IMG/VR virus record: IMGVR_UViG_3300044710_000155
Span: 1-35,489 of that record
From: a virus
Strand: one strand, 5' to 3'
DNA length: 35,489 nucleotides
Below, in pieces: positions 21,109 to 28,491 of the stretch. The position numbers were made by a program, and so were the translations under genes. Position 1 is the first letter of the stretch, and every line of letters begins with the position of its first letter. The notes beneath the pieces are model-generated. The model did not search any database, was not told the origin of the DNA, and saw nothing but the letters and a program-made list of their open reading frames with translations.

Positions 21109-21662
21109 TGACGTTGCAGGAACGACTGCGCGCCCACGCTAAGGATACTGCCGTAGGGCTTGGTCAAGTCAACTGGCCAGCCATATTCGTGGAAGCCGCC
21201 GGCGCCCTGGACGCCAAGGACCAGGCGTATGAACTAAGCGAGCGCGAGAACACCAATCTGCGCGCGACGCTGGAGTGGCTGTTGTCCCGGGCGATACTCG
21301 GGTGGAACGACCCCAACCGTGTGTTGAAAGAGGATATGAGCCTCCAAAAAGAACGGCACGACGCCGACCTGGCCGAATTCGGCCGCCGCCTCAACGCAAC
21401 CGACGGCACGGGCGTTGTGAAGGACGGTGCCGAGGAGGACGCCGAGGCCGCGGTGGAGCTGGGCGCGTTGATCGGGCGGGCGGCAGCCCACTTGGAGGCT
21501 GCCAGCAGAATACGCCTTATGGTGCCCGATAAGTACATCGCGGAAGCCGACGCCATCGCCACCGCCCTGCGTGCCCATGAGCAGCCGCGCAAGCCGATTG
21601 TGCTAACCGCGCGCGAGATGGCGGAGCGGGAGGCGAAAGTCAGCGTGCATAGGAGGAAGTGA
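21108..21662 (+). CDS. Helical hypothetical protein
   Basis: 184 aa. Mostly helical and charged, with coiled-coil-like stretches ('AKDQAYELSERENTNLRATLEWLLSRA' and 'KDGAEEDAEAAVELGALIGRAAAHLEAASR'). A middle 'LAEFGRRLNAT' segment is repeated in style. Not recognised. ATG at 21108 is favoured over an in-frame GTG three nt upstream because of the TGATG overlap. Confidence 0.66.
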   Translation: MTLQERLRAHAKDTAVGLGQVNWPAIFVEAAGALDAKDQAYELSERENTNLRATLEWLLSRAILGWNDPNRVLKEDMSLQKERHDADLAEFGRRLNATDGTGVVKDGAEEDAEAAVELGALIGRAAAHLEAASRIRLMVPDKYIAEADAIATALRAHEQPRKPIVLTAREMAEREAKVSVHRRK

Positions 21663-21910
21663 TGAAGATAATGTCAGTCCTAATAACCATCTTATTCGTC
21701 GGGTTCCTATTCTTCGTTGGCTGGGAAATCTTGGCTTATCACATACCATGGCAGATGGCCTTCAATCGCTGGAACCACGCCATGATTATCAAGGATTACG
21801 ACGGGGCGCAGGCCGCGATACAGGATGAATGTCGCGCACAGACTAGGTCTTTCTTCTACAATAAGGCCGAAGCTGCGGTGCTCCAGCCATATTGCAAGGT
21901 GAACCCATGA
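21662..21910 (+). CDS. Small membrane-anchored protein
   Basis: 82 aa; ATG overlaps the previous stop (TGATG), AGGAGGAAG upstream. Residues 5-24 are one transmembrane segment (VLITILFVGFLFFVGWEILAY), followed by a soluble domain with two Cys (DEC, PYC). The AT-rich codon use of its first 30 codons differs from neighbours. Function unknown. Confidence 0.64.
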   Translation: MKIMSVLITILFVGFLFFVGWEILAYHIPWQMAFNRWNHAMIIKDYDGAQAAIQDECRAQTRSFFYNKAEAAVLQPYCKVNP

Positions 21911-22137
21911 CCGACCTGGAGATCGTGGAATTGGCACTGCGGCGCGCGGCGCGCAACCTGCGCGGGGCCGAAAACCCCGTACAATCATGCATCGCCGCGG
22001 CCATCGAAGATATTGCTTCGGAATTGAGGAATTTGCGCGACGCTCCGCGTGATCGTGAGCCCGGCCAAACACCCAGCCGGCAAGAAATTGCTGATGAAAT
22101 AGAACTTCAAGCTGAGTTGGAGCGGCTGCGACCTTAA
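21907..22137 (+). CDS. Small helical acidic protein
   Basis: 76 aa; ATG overlaps the previous stop. Helices with heptad-like hydrophobics (LEIVELALRRAARNLRG, AAIEDIASELRNLRD, ADEIELQAELERLRP). No family recognised. It is the last gene before the structured non-coding interval. Confidence 0.62.
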   Translation: MTDLEIVELALRRAARNLRGAENPVQSCIAAAIEDIASELRNLRDAPRDREPGQTPSRQEIADEIELQAELERLRP

Positions 22138-22150
22138 CCTGACATTAATC

Positions 22151-22332
22151 GGGGCGTGCCACAAACGGCACCCCTTGCACCCGACCGCTCGGTGCGGTTA
22201 AGGTGCAGCCTTGCCACCCGGCGCGCGCCCTTTGGCGTTCAAGCGCCCCCTACGTCACTCTCCTCGTGGGGAGCGCACGCAGAGGAACCGCGGCGGCGGC
22301 CAGCCTTGCACAGCTGGGTCGCGCCGGGTGGC
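22151..22332 (+). ncRNA. Candidate structured RNA / leader upstream of replication genes
   Basis: Interval 22138-22375 has no convincing gene but dense complementarity. Hairpin 1: GTGCC/GGCAC (22156-22160 with 22167-22171) with flanking GGG/CCC around a bulged C. Hairpin 2: TGCACC/GGTGCA (22176-22181 with 22202-22207) enclosing ACCGC-TCGGT-GCGGT (22184-22198). Large element: GCCACCCGGCGCG (22213-22225) pairs perfectly over 13 bp with CGCGCCGGGTGGC (22320-22332), and three short hairpins sit inside it: GGCG/CGCC around TTCAAG (about 22234-22247), CTCTCC/GGGGAG around TCGT (about 22259-22274), and CCAGC/GCTGG (about 22299-22316). This cruciform-like layout suggests a noncoding RNA or riboregulatory leader. 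It is not a tRNA by length or T-arm. Downstream is a G-rich stretch and a GTG gene. Confidence 0.45.
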
Positions 22333-22375
22333 ATCTCCGCGGGGGCGGGGGTGCAGATTTGAGGGGAGCAGGTAA

Positions 22376-22561
22376 GTGGTCAAGCAAGCAGAAAATCGTA
22401 ATGCTGCGCAGGTTCTGACACAGAACCGCAATCCGAATTGTCCCCTGTGCCATGGCACGGGTATCATGAAAGCCCGCGCAGGGCGGGAAGCCCAAAACGG
22501 GCATAACGATACCTACATAAACGACCCCTACCCATGTAGTTGCGAGCCGCCCGCGCGCTAG
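22376..22561 (+). CDS. DnaJ-type zinc-finger small protein
   Basis: 61 aa with a GTG start after a G-rich ribosome-site region (GAGGGGAGCAGGTAA). 'CPLCHGTGIMKARAG' has the CxxCxGxG module of DnaJ zinc fingers, and CSCE near the C-terminus supplies further Cys. Only one DnaJ-type repeat is present, so it would be a miniature zinc-binding protein. Function unknown; its 3' end runs up to 11 nt before the primase-helicase start. Confidence 0.66.
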   Translation: MVKQAENRNAAQVLTQNRNPNCPLCHGTGIMKARAGREAQNGHNDTYINDPYPCSCEPPAR

Positions 22562-22572
22562 GGCGCCGGCAG

Positions 22573-24690
22573 ATGCCCCGTGGCAACGGCCACGCCCCCC
22601 GCCTTGGCGACCCCAGCCTGTACAGCCTGGTGGTGGAAAAGCTGGCTACCAGCGGCCTGACGGCAGAGCACGGCCAGTCGCTGGGTGTGGCGGGTCTAAG
22701 CGCCGCCACGGTAGCCCAGCTGGAATTCGTAGAAGCCCCGGCCATGAAAATACCCTATTGGGACCCGTGGACCGGTGAGGCTTTGGCTGGCTGGCCCAAG
22801 GCACCGCCTTTCTACCGCCTGCGCTATCTGCAGCACGTGGTGGACGTCAAGCAGCTGCTGAAGTCTGGCAAGCCCAAGCCCCTGCGCTACGTGCAGCCGA
22901 CCGGGTCTGCACCATGTGCCTACTACCCGCGCATACCTGATTGCGACTGGCCCGCCATCCTCGGCGGCACCATGGATTTGCTGATAACTGAAGGTGAGCT
23001 GAAGGCGGCCAAGGCGGTGGCGGAGCGTTACCCCTGCATCGGCCTGGGTGGGGTGTGGAACTGGCGGGCGCACGAGCAAGGCATAGTGTTTCTACGCGAC
23101 TTAGAGCAGGTCAACTGGGTGGGGCGTCGCGTGTACGTGGTATTTGATTCAGACTGCTGGACCAACCCAGATATCCTGCGCGCCCTGGCCGCGTTCGGCG
23201 ACCAGCTGGTGCAGCGCGGCGCCCGGCCGTATACAATCGTACTGCCGCAGGAGGGCGACGCCAAGGTGGGGCTGGACGACTTTCTGATCGCCCACGGCAC
23301 CCTGGGCCTTGAGAACTTGATGGATTCTGCAGAGCCCTACACTTTGGCCAACGCCCTGTGGGATCTTAATGCCCGCGTGGCGTACGTGCAGGATCCTGGG
23401 TTGGTGGTGGAGCTGGGCACGGGGTTGAAGATGGCCCCCGGTGCGTTCAAGGACCACGCCTACGCCGCGGAGACATACCTGGAGCGCACCCTTACCATAG
23501 GCGGCAAGACGCGTCTGGAACCCGTCAGCGCGGCCGGGGCGTGGCTGCGCTGGCCGCTGCGCGGCGCGGTGCGGCAAATTACCTACGCCCCCGGCCACGG
23601 CCAGTATATAGACCGCGCAGATGGCACCAAGGACTATAACGGCTGGCGCGGGTGGGGCGTGCAGCCCGCCAAGGGGGACGTCAAGCCATTCTTGAAACTC
23701 GTGAAGCACCTTTTTACCGAGAGTGAAGAAGGAGCCATGGAGTGGTTCCTCAGCTGGTTGGCTTACCCGCTGCAGAACCCCGGCGTTAAGATGTACAGCG
23801 CGGTGGTGATGCACGGCCGCCATCGCGGCACCGGCAAATCCATGATCGGTGAGCTGATGGGGCGCATATATGGCGAGAACTACATAATGATCGAGCAGTC
23901 CCATCTGCATGGCAACTTCAACAGCTGGGCCTATAACAAGCAATTCATCATGGGCGATGAGATCAGTGGCAGCGACAAGCGTGCCGATGCCGACCTGCTG
24001 AAGAATATGATAACGCGGGAGACGATGCAGGTCAACATCAAGAACGTGCCGGAGTTCGTGGTACCCGACGTCATCAACTACTATTGGGTCAGCAACCACC
24101 CGGACGCGTTTTTCATGGACGACAAGGAGCGGCGCTACTTCGTGAACGACGTGCGCGTGCCGCCGCTGGACCTGGATTTCTACATGAAATTCCGAGAGTA
24201 CAAGGCTGGCGACGCCGGGCCGGCTGCCGTCTTCCAGTACCTGCTGGACTACAGCTGCCGAGGGTTTGACCCGCACGGCAAGGCATTCCTCACCCGCGCT
24301 AAGGGGCGCATGGTGCGTGCGACGCAATCAGACGCGCAGACGTGGATCGCCCATGTACTGGAGGACCCCGAAACCATGCTGCGCGTGGGTAACACGATAT
24401 TGAAGCACGACCTGTACACGAGCCGCGAGGCGCTGGCGCTGTACGACCCGGCCGGCCGCACAAAGCTGACGCCGCAGGGCATGTCCCGTGAGTTGGTGCG
24501 GGCGGGCATCTACCATGTCAATGGCGGCGACCCGGTGCGGGTGGGCGACCGTACAGACAGGTACTTCCCCCTGCGCACGCCGGAGACGTGGTACAAGGCG
24601 ACTGTCAAGCATATTCAGGAACACCTGGAGGGCCACAAGCTGGAGATGCCCAAGGGCACGGTGAGGACAACGACAAGGAAGAGGTTCTGA
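22573..24690 (+). CDS. TOPRIM primase / SF3-type helicase fusion (DUF3854 + DUF5906-like)
   Basis: 705 aa from ATG 22573 (an in-frame TTG at 22540 has no ribosome site). N-terminal part carries a TOPRIM-type domain in DUF3854 style: 'LLITEGELKAAKA' (Glu about 140), 'VYVVFDSDCWTNP' (about 187-199, DxD), 'GLDDF' (about 233-237). C-terminal half resembles DUF5906/D5-like primase-helicases: Walker A 'GRHRGTGKS' (about 415-423), Walker B-like 'GDE' (about 461-463), 'YYWVSNHPDAFFMDDKERRYF' (about 503-523; Arg sensors). Replicates DNA at the fork: primer synthesis and unwinding. Start of the rightward replication cluster. Confidence 0.88.
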   Translation: MPRGNGHAPRLGDPSLYSLVVEKLATSGLTAEHGQSLGVAGLSAATVAQLEFVEAPAMKIPYWDPWTGEALAGWPKAPPFYRLRYLQHVVDVKQLLKSGKPKPLRYVQPTGSAPCAYYPRIPDCDWPAILGGTMDLLITEGELKAAKAVAERYPCIGLGGVWNWRAHEQGIVFLRDLEQVNWVGRRVYVVFDSDCWTNPDILRALAAFGDQLVQRGARPYTIVLPQEGDAKVGLDDFLIAHGTLGLENLMDSAEPYTLANALWDLNARVAYVQDPGLVVELGTGLKMAPGAFKDHAYAAETYLERTLTIGGKTRLEPVSAAGAWLRWPLRGAVRQITYAPGHGQYIDRADGTKDYNGWRGWGVQPAKGDVKPFLKLVKHLFTESEEGAMEWFLSWLAYPLQNPGVKMYSAVVMHGRHRGTGKSMIGELMGRIYGENYIMIEQSHLHGNFNSWAYNKQFIMGDEISGSDKRADADLLKNMITRETMQVNIKNVPEFVVPDVINYYWVSNHPDAFFMDDKERRYFVNDVRVPPLDLDFYMKFREYKAGDAGPAAVFQYLLDYSCRGFDPHGKAFLTRAKGRMVRATQSDAQTWIAHVLEDPETMLRVGNTILKHDLYTSREALALYDPAGRTKLTPQGMSRELVRAGIYHVNGGDPVRVGDRTDRYFPLRTPETWYKATVKHIQEHLEGHKLEMPKGTVRTTTRKRF

Positions 24691-24692
24691 CA

Positions 24693-25046
24693 ATGTCGAT
24701 GCGGGAGGTGGTGGAAAATTCTGAACTTTTTCGCAGCCGTCCGCGCACGGCCGTTGTTAGGGCACAGGGCGGCGGTATCATACATTTACGAGGTTGGTGC
24801 TCTGTGAAGCTTTACGGTAATGAGTGGTGTGTCAAGGTAATTGAAAAAATACCATTTCTGGCTGCATCCATAACAGGGTCTGGAGAATTGATACTAGACA
24901 ATATTCCAGATATACCCATTCATCAATTTGATGTGATAGTAATCACACATAAGAATTATAGAAGGGAACGTGTCATGACAGTATCTGCCAGACAGGATGA
25001 TCCTGTGTTTTTGGCACGAGTGCTGCCTCATTGGGAGCGGGCGTAA
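24693..25046 (+). CDS. Hypothetical protein of low GC content
   Basis: 117 aa; ATG 2 nt after the previous stop, with GGAAGAGGTTCT upstream. Beta-rich: 'TAVVRAQGGGIIHLRGWCSVKLYG', 'VIEKIPFLAASITGSGELILDN', 'FDVIVITHKNY'. Noticeably less GC-rich than the flanking genes, hinting at separate acquisition. No family recognised. The 58 nt after it hold a TATGCT -10-like box at 25076-25081 and no gene. Confidence 0.64.
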   Translation: MSMREVVENSELFRSRPRTAVVRAQGGGIIHLRGWCSVKLYGNEWCVKVIEKIPFLAASITGSGELILDNIPDIPIHQFDVIVITHKNYRRERVMTVSARQDDPVFLARVLPHWERA

Positions 25047-25104
25047 AACGAAATAAAATTGCGCGGTCGTTGCTGTATGCTTGGTAGGTGCAAAGGAGAC
25101 TGTT

Positions 25105-25308
25105 GTGAAAACGTATAGCGACGCTACCGACGGCTTCGTGTGCAGCCGCGTCAAGATGCTGCTGGTGGACAATGGCGGAGAGCGCGGTCTGCCCCTGCGG
25201 CCGGACGGCACGCCAACGCGCTGCCCGTGGCGCTGTAAGCGCAACGTACCCGACTGCCTGTGCGGCTGTGGGCGCCAATGGCCGCATGTGGAAGGGGAAG
25301 TATCATGA
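25105..25308 (+). CDS. Cys-rich small protein
   Basis: 67 aa with GTG start and AAAGGAGACTGTT upstream. Five Cys in the C-terminal half (CPWRCKRNVPDCLCGCG) suggest zinc binding. Not recognised. Its stop overlaps the next ATG (ATGA). Confidence 0.6.
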   Translation: MKTYSDATDGFVCSRVKMLLVDNGGERGLPLRPDGTPTRCPWRCKRNVPDCLCGCGRQWPHVEGEVS

Positions 25309-25598
25309 ACCTACAACGCACCAAGCTGAGCACAGCTGCAGAGCGGTACGAGGAACACCGGCAGAAGGTTATCGCTACCGCCACCTGTTTCCGCGTCAAC
25401 GGGTTCAAGGGTGGCGGCCAGTGGGAAACGGTAGAACGCAGCACGCGCAAGGCAGCTGAGCGGGCCGGGGAGCGCATTTGGATGAACCTCAGCAACGGCC
25501 GCGGCGTGCTGATGTATGCTGTCTCAGGGCCGTACGCGGAGCTGGTGGCCAGCTACGGCGGCCCCGGCGCGGGGTGGAGGGAGATAACCAAGCCATGA
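25305..25598 (+). CDS. Small hypothetical protein
   Basis: 97 aa; ATG overlaps the previous stop. Basic helix at the start (RTKLSTAAERYEEHRQKVIA) and a Gly-rich, aromatic C-terminal half (LMYAVSGPYAELVASYGGPGAGWRE). Unrecognised. Confidence 0.62.
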   Translation: MNLQRTKLSTAAERYEEHRQKVIATATCFRVNGFKGGGQWETVERSTRKAAERAGERIWMNLSNGRGVLMYAVSGPYAELVASYGGPGAGWREITKP

Positions 25599-25789
25599 CC
25601 AGGCTGCGCGAAAATGTCGAGCTAGCGCAGTTCTGGAAGGCAGAAGATGAGCGCCTGCGCTTGCTGGCCATCCTCAGGGAGCTGCGTGCGAGGATTAACA
25701 ATAGGAGCAGAAGAATATGGCCACCGAAACGTTCCTGCAGATGGCTCGGGACCTGGCGCTACGTGCCGAGAAGCACGAGACAACGTTGA
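25595..25789 (+). CDS. Small basic hypothetical protein overlapping the next gene
   Basis: 64 aa; ATG overlaps the previous stop (ATGA). The first 40 residues look normal (MTRLRENVELAQFWKAEDER then LRLLAILRELRARINN), the rest is in the 73-nt overlap with the gene at 25717 and may be non-selected. If the overlap is not real, one of the two starts or stops is wrong, for example through a frameshift near 25717. Unrecognised. Confidence 0.45.
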   Translation: MTRLRENVELAQFWKAEDERLRLLAILRELRARINNRSRRIWPPKRSCRWLGTWRYVPRSTRQR

Positions 25790-25899
25790 AGGCCCTGCGC
25801 AACCGCCTACGCACGCTGATCATAACATCAGCCACCAACGAAAAATGGCAGATTGACATGAAAGAGCTGATGCAGGCGGTGGAGGAAGCGCTGCGATGA
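25717..25899 (+). CDS. Small helical protein
   Basis: 60 aa; ATG with AATAGGAG upstream. Almost entirely helical and charged (TFLQMARDLALRAEKHETTLKALRNRLRTLI). Stop overlaps the next ATG (ATGA). Unrecognised. Confidence 0.6.
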   Translation: MATETFLQMARDLALRAEKHETTLKALRNRLRTLIITSATNEKWQIDMKELMQAVEEALR

Positions 25900-26195
25900 C
25901 CCCGGGCCAGGCATTTAGGATGCTGGGGTTGGATCCATCCAGCGCCACTATGGAGCAGGTCAAGCAGCGATACTACGTGCTGGTGAAACCACTGCGCGAG
26001 AACGGCGGAGGTGACCCTGTGGCGCTGGCACCGCTGGCAGAGGCGCGCAAGGCAGCTGAGGAAGCGCTGTACCGCCGCCCGTGCGCGGAATGCGATGGTA
26101 CCGGCAAGCGCCGGCTGGGTAGGGGCATCAAGGTGCTGGCCTTCAAGTGCGTGCCGTGCAAGGGCACGGGCAAGCTCTACATAAGGGGGTTGTGA
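25896..26195 (+). CDS. J-domain-like protein with DnaJ-type zinc fingers
   Basis: 99 aa; ATG overlaps the previous stop. Residues 1-58 read as a J-domain-like helical bundle (GQAFRMLGLDPSSATMEQVKQRYYVLVKPLRENGGGD, LAEARKAAEEALY), but the invariant HPD is replaced by ENG/GGD, so Hsp70 stimulation is doubtful. Then two CxxCxGTGK modules (CAECDGTGK and CVPCKGTGK, about 64-72 and 85-93) as in DnaJ's zinc-binding region. Probably a zinc-binding adaptor. Stop overlaps the next ATG (TGATG). Confidence 0.72.
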   Translation: MTPGQAFRMLGLDPSSATMEQVKQRYYVLVKPLRENGGGDPVALAPLAEARKAAEEALYRRPCAECDGTGKRRLGRGIKVLAFKCVPCKGTGKLYIRGL

Positions 26196-26545
26196 TGGAA
26201 GATGACGCAGTGGTTATGCCGACGACCAATGTTTTTGAATGGCCTGAAGACAAGCGCGCCTTGTGCTACCAGGCGCGGATGCTGGGCTGGTCCTTCGCAC
26301 AAATCGGCATGTTGATAGACGTGCCGGCCAACGTGGTCCACGTGGTGTGTGAGCGTGAGGGTTGGACAGTGCCGCTGGCACAGTGGGAAGCCGAGTGGCG
26401 CCGCGTTACGTCGCGCAAGCTCAGCGCCGCGGCGGCCAGCTTGACGGGCAAGGGGCACGAGGTGCGTGACGTGGGCGAGGGGTTGTACAGGCTTGACGGC
26501 GCGCCCCTGCGCGCTGCGGCGCTGCTGGACGCCGCCGGGCTGTGA
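26195..26545 (+). CDS. HTH-like hypothetical protein
   Basis: 116 aa. 'QARMLGWSFAQIGMLIDVPANVVHVVCEREGW' (about residues 27-58) has an HTH layout. The rest is charged and helical. Might be a small transcription factor within the replication cluster. Family unknown. ATG and stop both use TGATG overlaps. Confidence 0.6.
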   Translation: MEDDAVVMPTTNVFEWPEDKRALCYQARMLGWSFAQIGMLIDVPANVVHVVCEREGWTVPLAQWEAEWRRVTSRKLSAAAASLTGKGHEVRDVGEGLYRLDGAPLRAAALLDAAGL

Positions 26546-26904
26546 TGTTTGTGGATGTGCATCGCCTAGGCAGGCGATACTTGGCTGGTGCTCCGCTTAG
26601 GGAGTTGGCGGCCGAGGCAGGTTGGCAGCCCAGCTATCTGCAGATAATGCTTTCAAAGCACGGCTACAAACTGCCTAAAGAAGAACTGAGTCGTAGAAGG
26701 GCTGCGGCAGCGCGTATCGTTGGAATAAACAACGGCAGAGATCCTGTGGTGCGGCATCGAAAGCTGATGGCTGCGGATGCGCTTTTCATGACTTCACCTG
26801 TGCCCCATATGATTAGGCTATGCCTGCAATGCAAAAGGAAGTTTGAGGCCAGCAGCCGATTCATACGCATGTGTGAACCATGCAAGGCGGTATTTGCGCC
26901 GTAA
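26545..26904 (+). CDS. HTH plus zinc-ribbon small protein
   Basis: 119 aa; ATG overlaps the previous stop. 'LRELAAEAGWQPSYLQIMLSKHGYKLP' is HTH-like, and the C-terminal CLQCKRKFEASSRFIRMCEPCK (positions about 93-114) is a zinc ribbon of the CxxC...CxxC type seen in many small phage proteins. Lower GC than neighbours. Probable DNA-binding protein; target unknown. Confidence 0.63.
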   Translation: MFVDVHRLGRRYLAGAPLRELAAEAGWQPSYLQIMLSKHGYKLPKEELSRRRAAAARIVGINNGRDPVVRHRKLMAADALFMTSPVPHMIRLCLQCKRKFEASSRFIRMCEPCKAVFAP

Positions 26905-26932
26905 CCCAGGGCTTGCATCAGAGGAGCATACC

Positions 26933-27340
26933 ATGCCAGGCTTAGCGATGGGCGTTTCCAAACTCAAAGTGCCAAAGACGCTGGGTGGCTACCCGGACTT
27001 GCTGAAGCAGGTTCAGGAGCACCGCTACGAGTTGCAGCGGCAGGTCAAGGCACTTAAGTCGTTTGAAACCGAGCTTAAGAACCAATTCGTGCGCGTGCTG
27101 CCCAAGGGCACCACAGGAGTAGACGGCAAAGCGTACCATCTAGGCACCGCCCAAACCGTTATCCCCATCGCCGAGGATTGGGAGAAGATCGAAGCGTGGA
27201 TTCTGAAGAAGTCCAAGGACTTCGCCGTGCTGCAGCGCCGGCTGGGCCAGGGCCACATCGAGGATCTGTGGAAGGCCAAGGTCAAGGTGCCCGGTGTGGG
27301 CGAATTCAAGGACATCGCTTTCAGTCTAACCAAGCTGTAG
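26933..27340 (+). CDS. Conserved phage protein with N-terminal coiled coil
   Basis: 135 aa; ATG 26933 with GAGGAGCATACC upstream. A short coiled coil (LLKQVQEHRYELQRQVKALKSFE) is followed by 'KGTTGVDGKAYHLGTAQTVIPIAEDWEKI' and 'LLQRRLGQGHIEDLWKA...GVGEFKDIAFSLTKL'-type sequence that I recognise as a small family near replication genes of podoviruses, possibly a nuclease-inhibitor or ssDNA-related factor (not established). Upstream carries the AACCCAGGGCTTGCA motif that also occurs in the 39-bp repeats. Confidence 0.66.
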   Translation: MPGLAMGVSKLKVPKTLGGYPDLLKQVQEHRYELQRQVKALKSFETELKNQFVRVLPKGTTGVDGKAYHLGTAQTVIPIAEDWEKIEAWILKKSKDFAVLQRRLGQGHIEDLWKAKVKVPGVGEFKDIAFSLTKL

Positions 27341-27349
27341 GAGGGGCAC

Positions 27350-27985
27350 GTGCCAGAGCAGGATGCGGACGCGGCGTGGTTGCTAGAGTATGCTACTAGC
27401 ATTGAACGGACGGCGGCGGGCAACACTGCAGCGCAAATACTGCGCAAAATTGCCAACCGGCTGGACATAGCCAAGGTGGTGCGCGAGGCTACCAAATCCA
27501 GCGATGTGATGTATTTGCTGGAGTTAGCAGAGTGGATCAAATCAGAACCTCCTCCTCATGGTGGCCGTGGTGTGCACAGTCGCCTGGTGCGCATCGCCGG
27601 CACCTTGGCGGGGTATGAGGATAGATTCGCCAGCCACCCCGGCGGTTTTGTACAGGCAGCGCCGGCCCCTGGCACGCCCCAGCACCGTGATCCTATGCAG
27701 GACGTCCACGGCCCGGCTGTGGATGCAGCCAATGGGCCAAGCAAACCCTACACGGTGTACGACCCTGCGCATTATCGTCAATCAGGGTACGAGCACAACG
27801 TGGTGATGAAGGCCCTGCTGGCCCACACCAGCCTGACGGCGCACCAGGGCTACCTCTACAGCCAGATGTTCAAGTACCCGTGGCGGTTGGGGCAGAAGGG
27901 TAAAACCAAACCCAGCGAGGACTTGGGCAAGGCCATCTGGTACGCCACGGAGCTCAGGAAAGAGCTCGAGGCCGTCGGCAAGTGA
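27350..27985 (+). CDS. DUF3310-containing protein
   Basis: 211 aa with GTG start, TAGGAGGGGCAC upstream. N-terminal half is helical; a Pro/Ala-rich linker (GTPQHRDPMQDVHGPAVDAANGP) leads into a C-terminal DUF3310-like region 'DPAHYRQSGYEHNVVMKALL...QMFKYPWRLGQKGKTKPSEDLGKAIWYATELRKEL' (read in pieces; about residues 140-208), a family common in phages and fused to replication or nucleotide proteins. Role unknown. Stop overlaps the next GTG (GTGA). Confidence 0.76.
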   Translation: MPEQDADAAWLLEYATSIERTAAGNTAAQILRKIANRLDIAKVVREATKSSDVMYLLELAEWIKSEPPPHGGRGVHSRLVRIAGTLAGYEDRFASHPGGFVQAAPAPGTPQHRDPMQDVHGPAVDAANGPSKPYTVYDPAHYRQSGYEHNVVMKALLAHTSLTAHQGYLYSQMFKYPWRLGQKGKTKPSEDLGKAIWYATELRKELEAVGK

Positions 27986-28491
27986 TACCATCGCCCAACC
28001 GCCCCGCACCGCCGCGCCTGGTGCCGCTGGACCAGGCTGCGCGCTATCTGCTGCACCGCAGTCGGTGGGGGCGCTACATATGGCACGACGGTGATGAAAT
28101 ATGCGAAGTGCTACGCGTGCTGCAGGACGCATTCCACCTAGGCACGATTCGCTGTTACGGCCGCATCAGACCTATGGCTATCAGCCAAGAATCAGTTATG
28201 CGTTCGGTACCCTATGACCACTGGAAAGGGGCGACGCTGGACCCCACGAGTTTCATCGGGGAAGGCAGCTACAGCACCCGCACCCTGGCGGCCACTGGGC
28301 TGCTGACGTTCTATGATCTTCACGTGGACATGGAGGAAATAGAGTGGCTGCATCCGCCGCGGTGCCTGCTGTGTGAGCGCGCGTATACACTAACCTACCA
28401 TACGATCATCCTGCTGTGCGACGGCACGGCTTACCTGTACAACAGAGCGAGGAGAATAGTCAAATGGCTAAAGCAACGGGCAAAGCGCTGA
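27982..28491 (+). CDS. Hypothetical protein
   Basis: 169 aa, GTG start overlapping the previous stop. Sequence has several aromatic/His clusters (RSRWGRYIWHDGDE, DPTSFIGEGSYSTRTL) and a CLLCERAYTLTYH Cys pair near the C-terminus. No family recognised. Overlaps the next gene by 28 nt. Confidence 0.6.
   Translation: MIPSPNRPAPPRLVPLDQAARYLLHRSRWGRYIWHDGDEICEVLRVLQDAFHLGTIRCYGRIRPMAISQESVMRSVPYDHWKGATLDPTSFIGEGSYSTRTLAATGLLTFYDLHVDMEEIEWLHPPRCLLCERAYTLTYHTIILLCDGTAYLYNRARRIVKWLKQRAKR

Noticed and set aside
22213-22332. tRNA or tRNA-like element
   Set aside because: The region folds, but the closing stem is 13 bp, the length is about 120 nt and no GTTCRA T-arm with proper stem was found.
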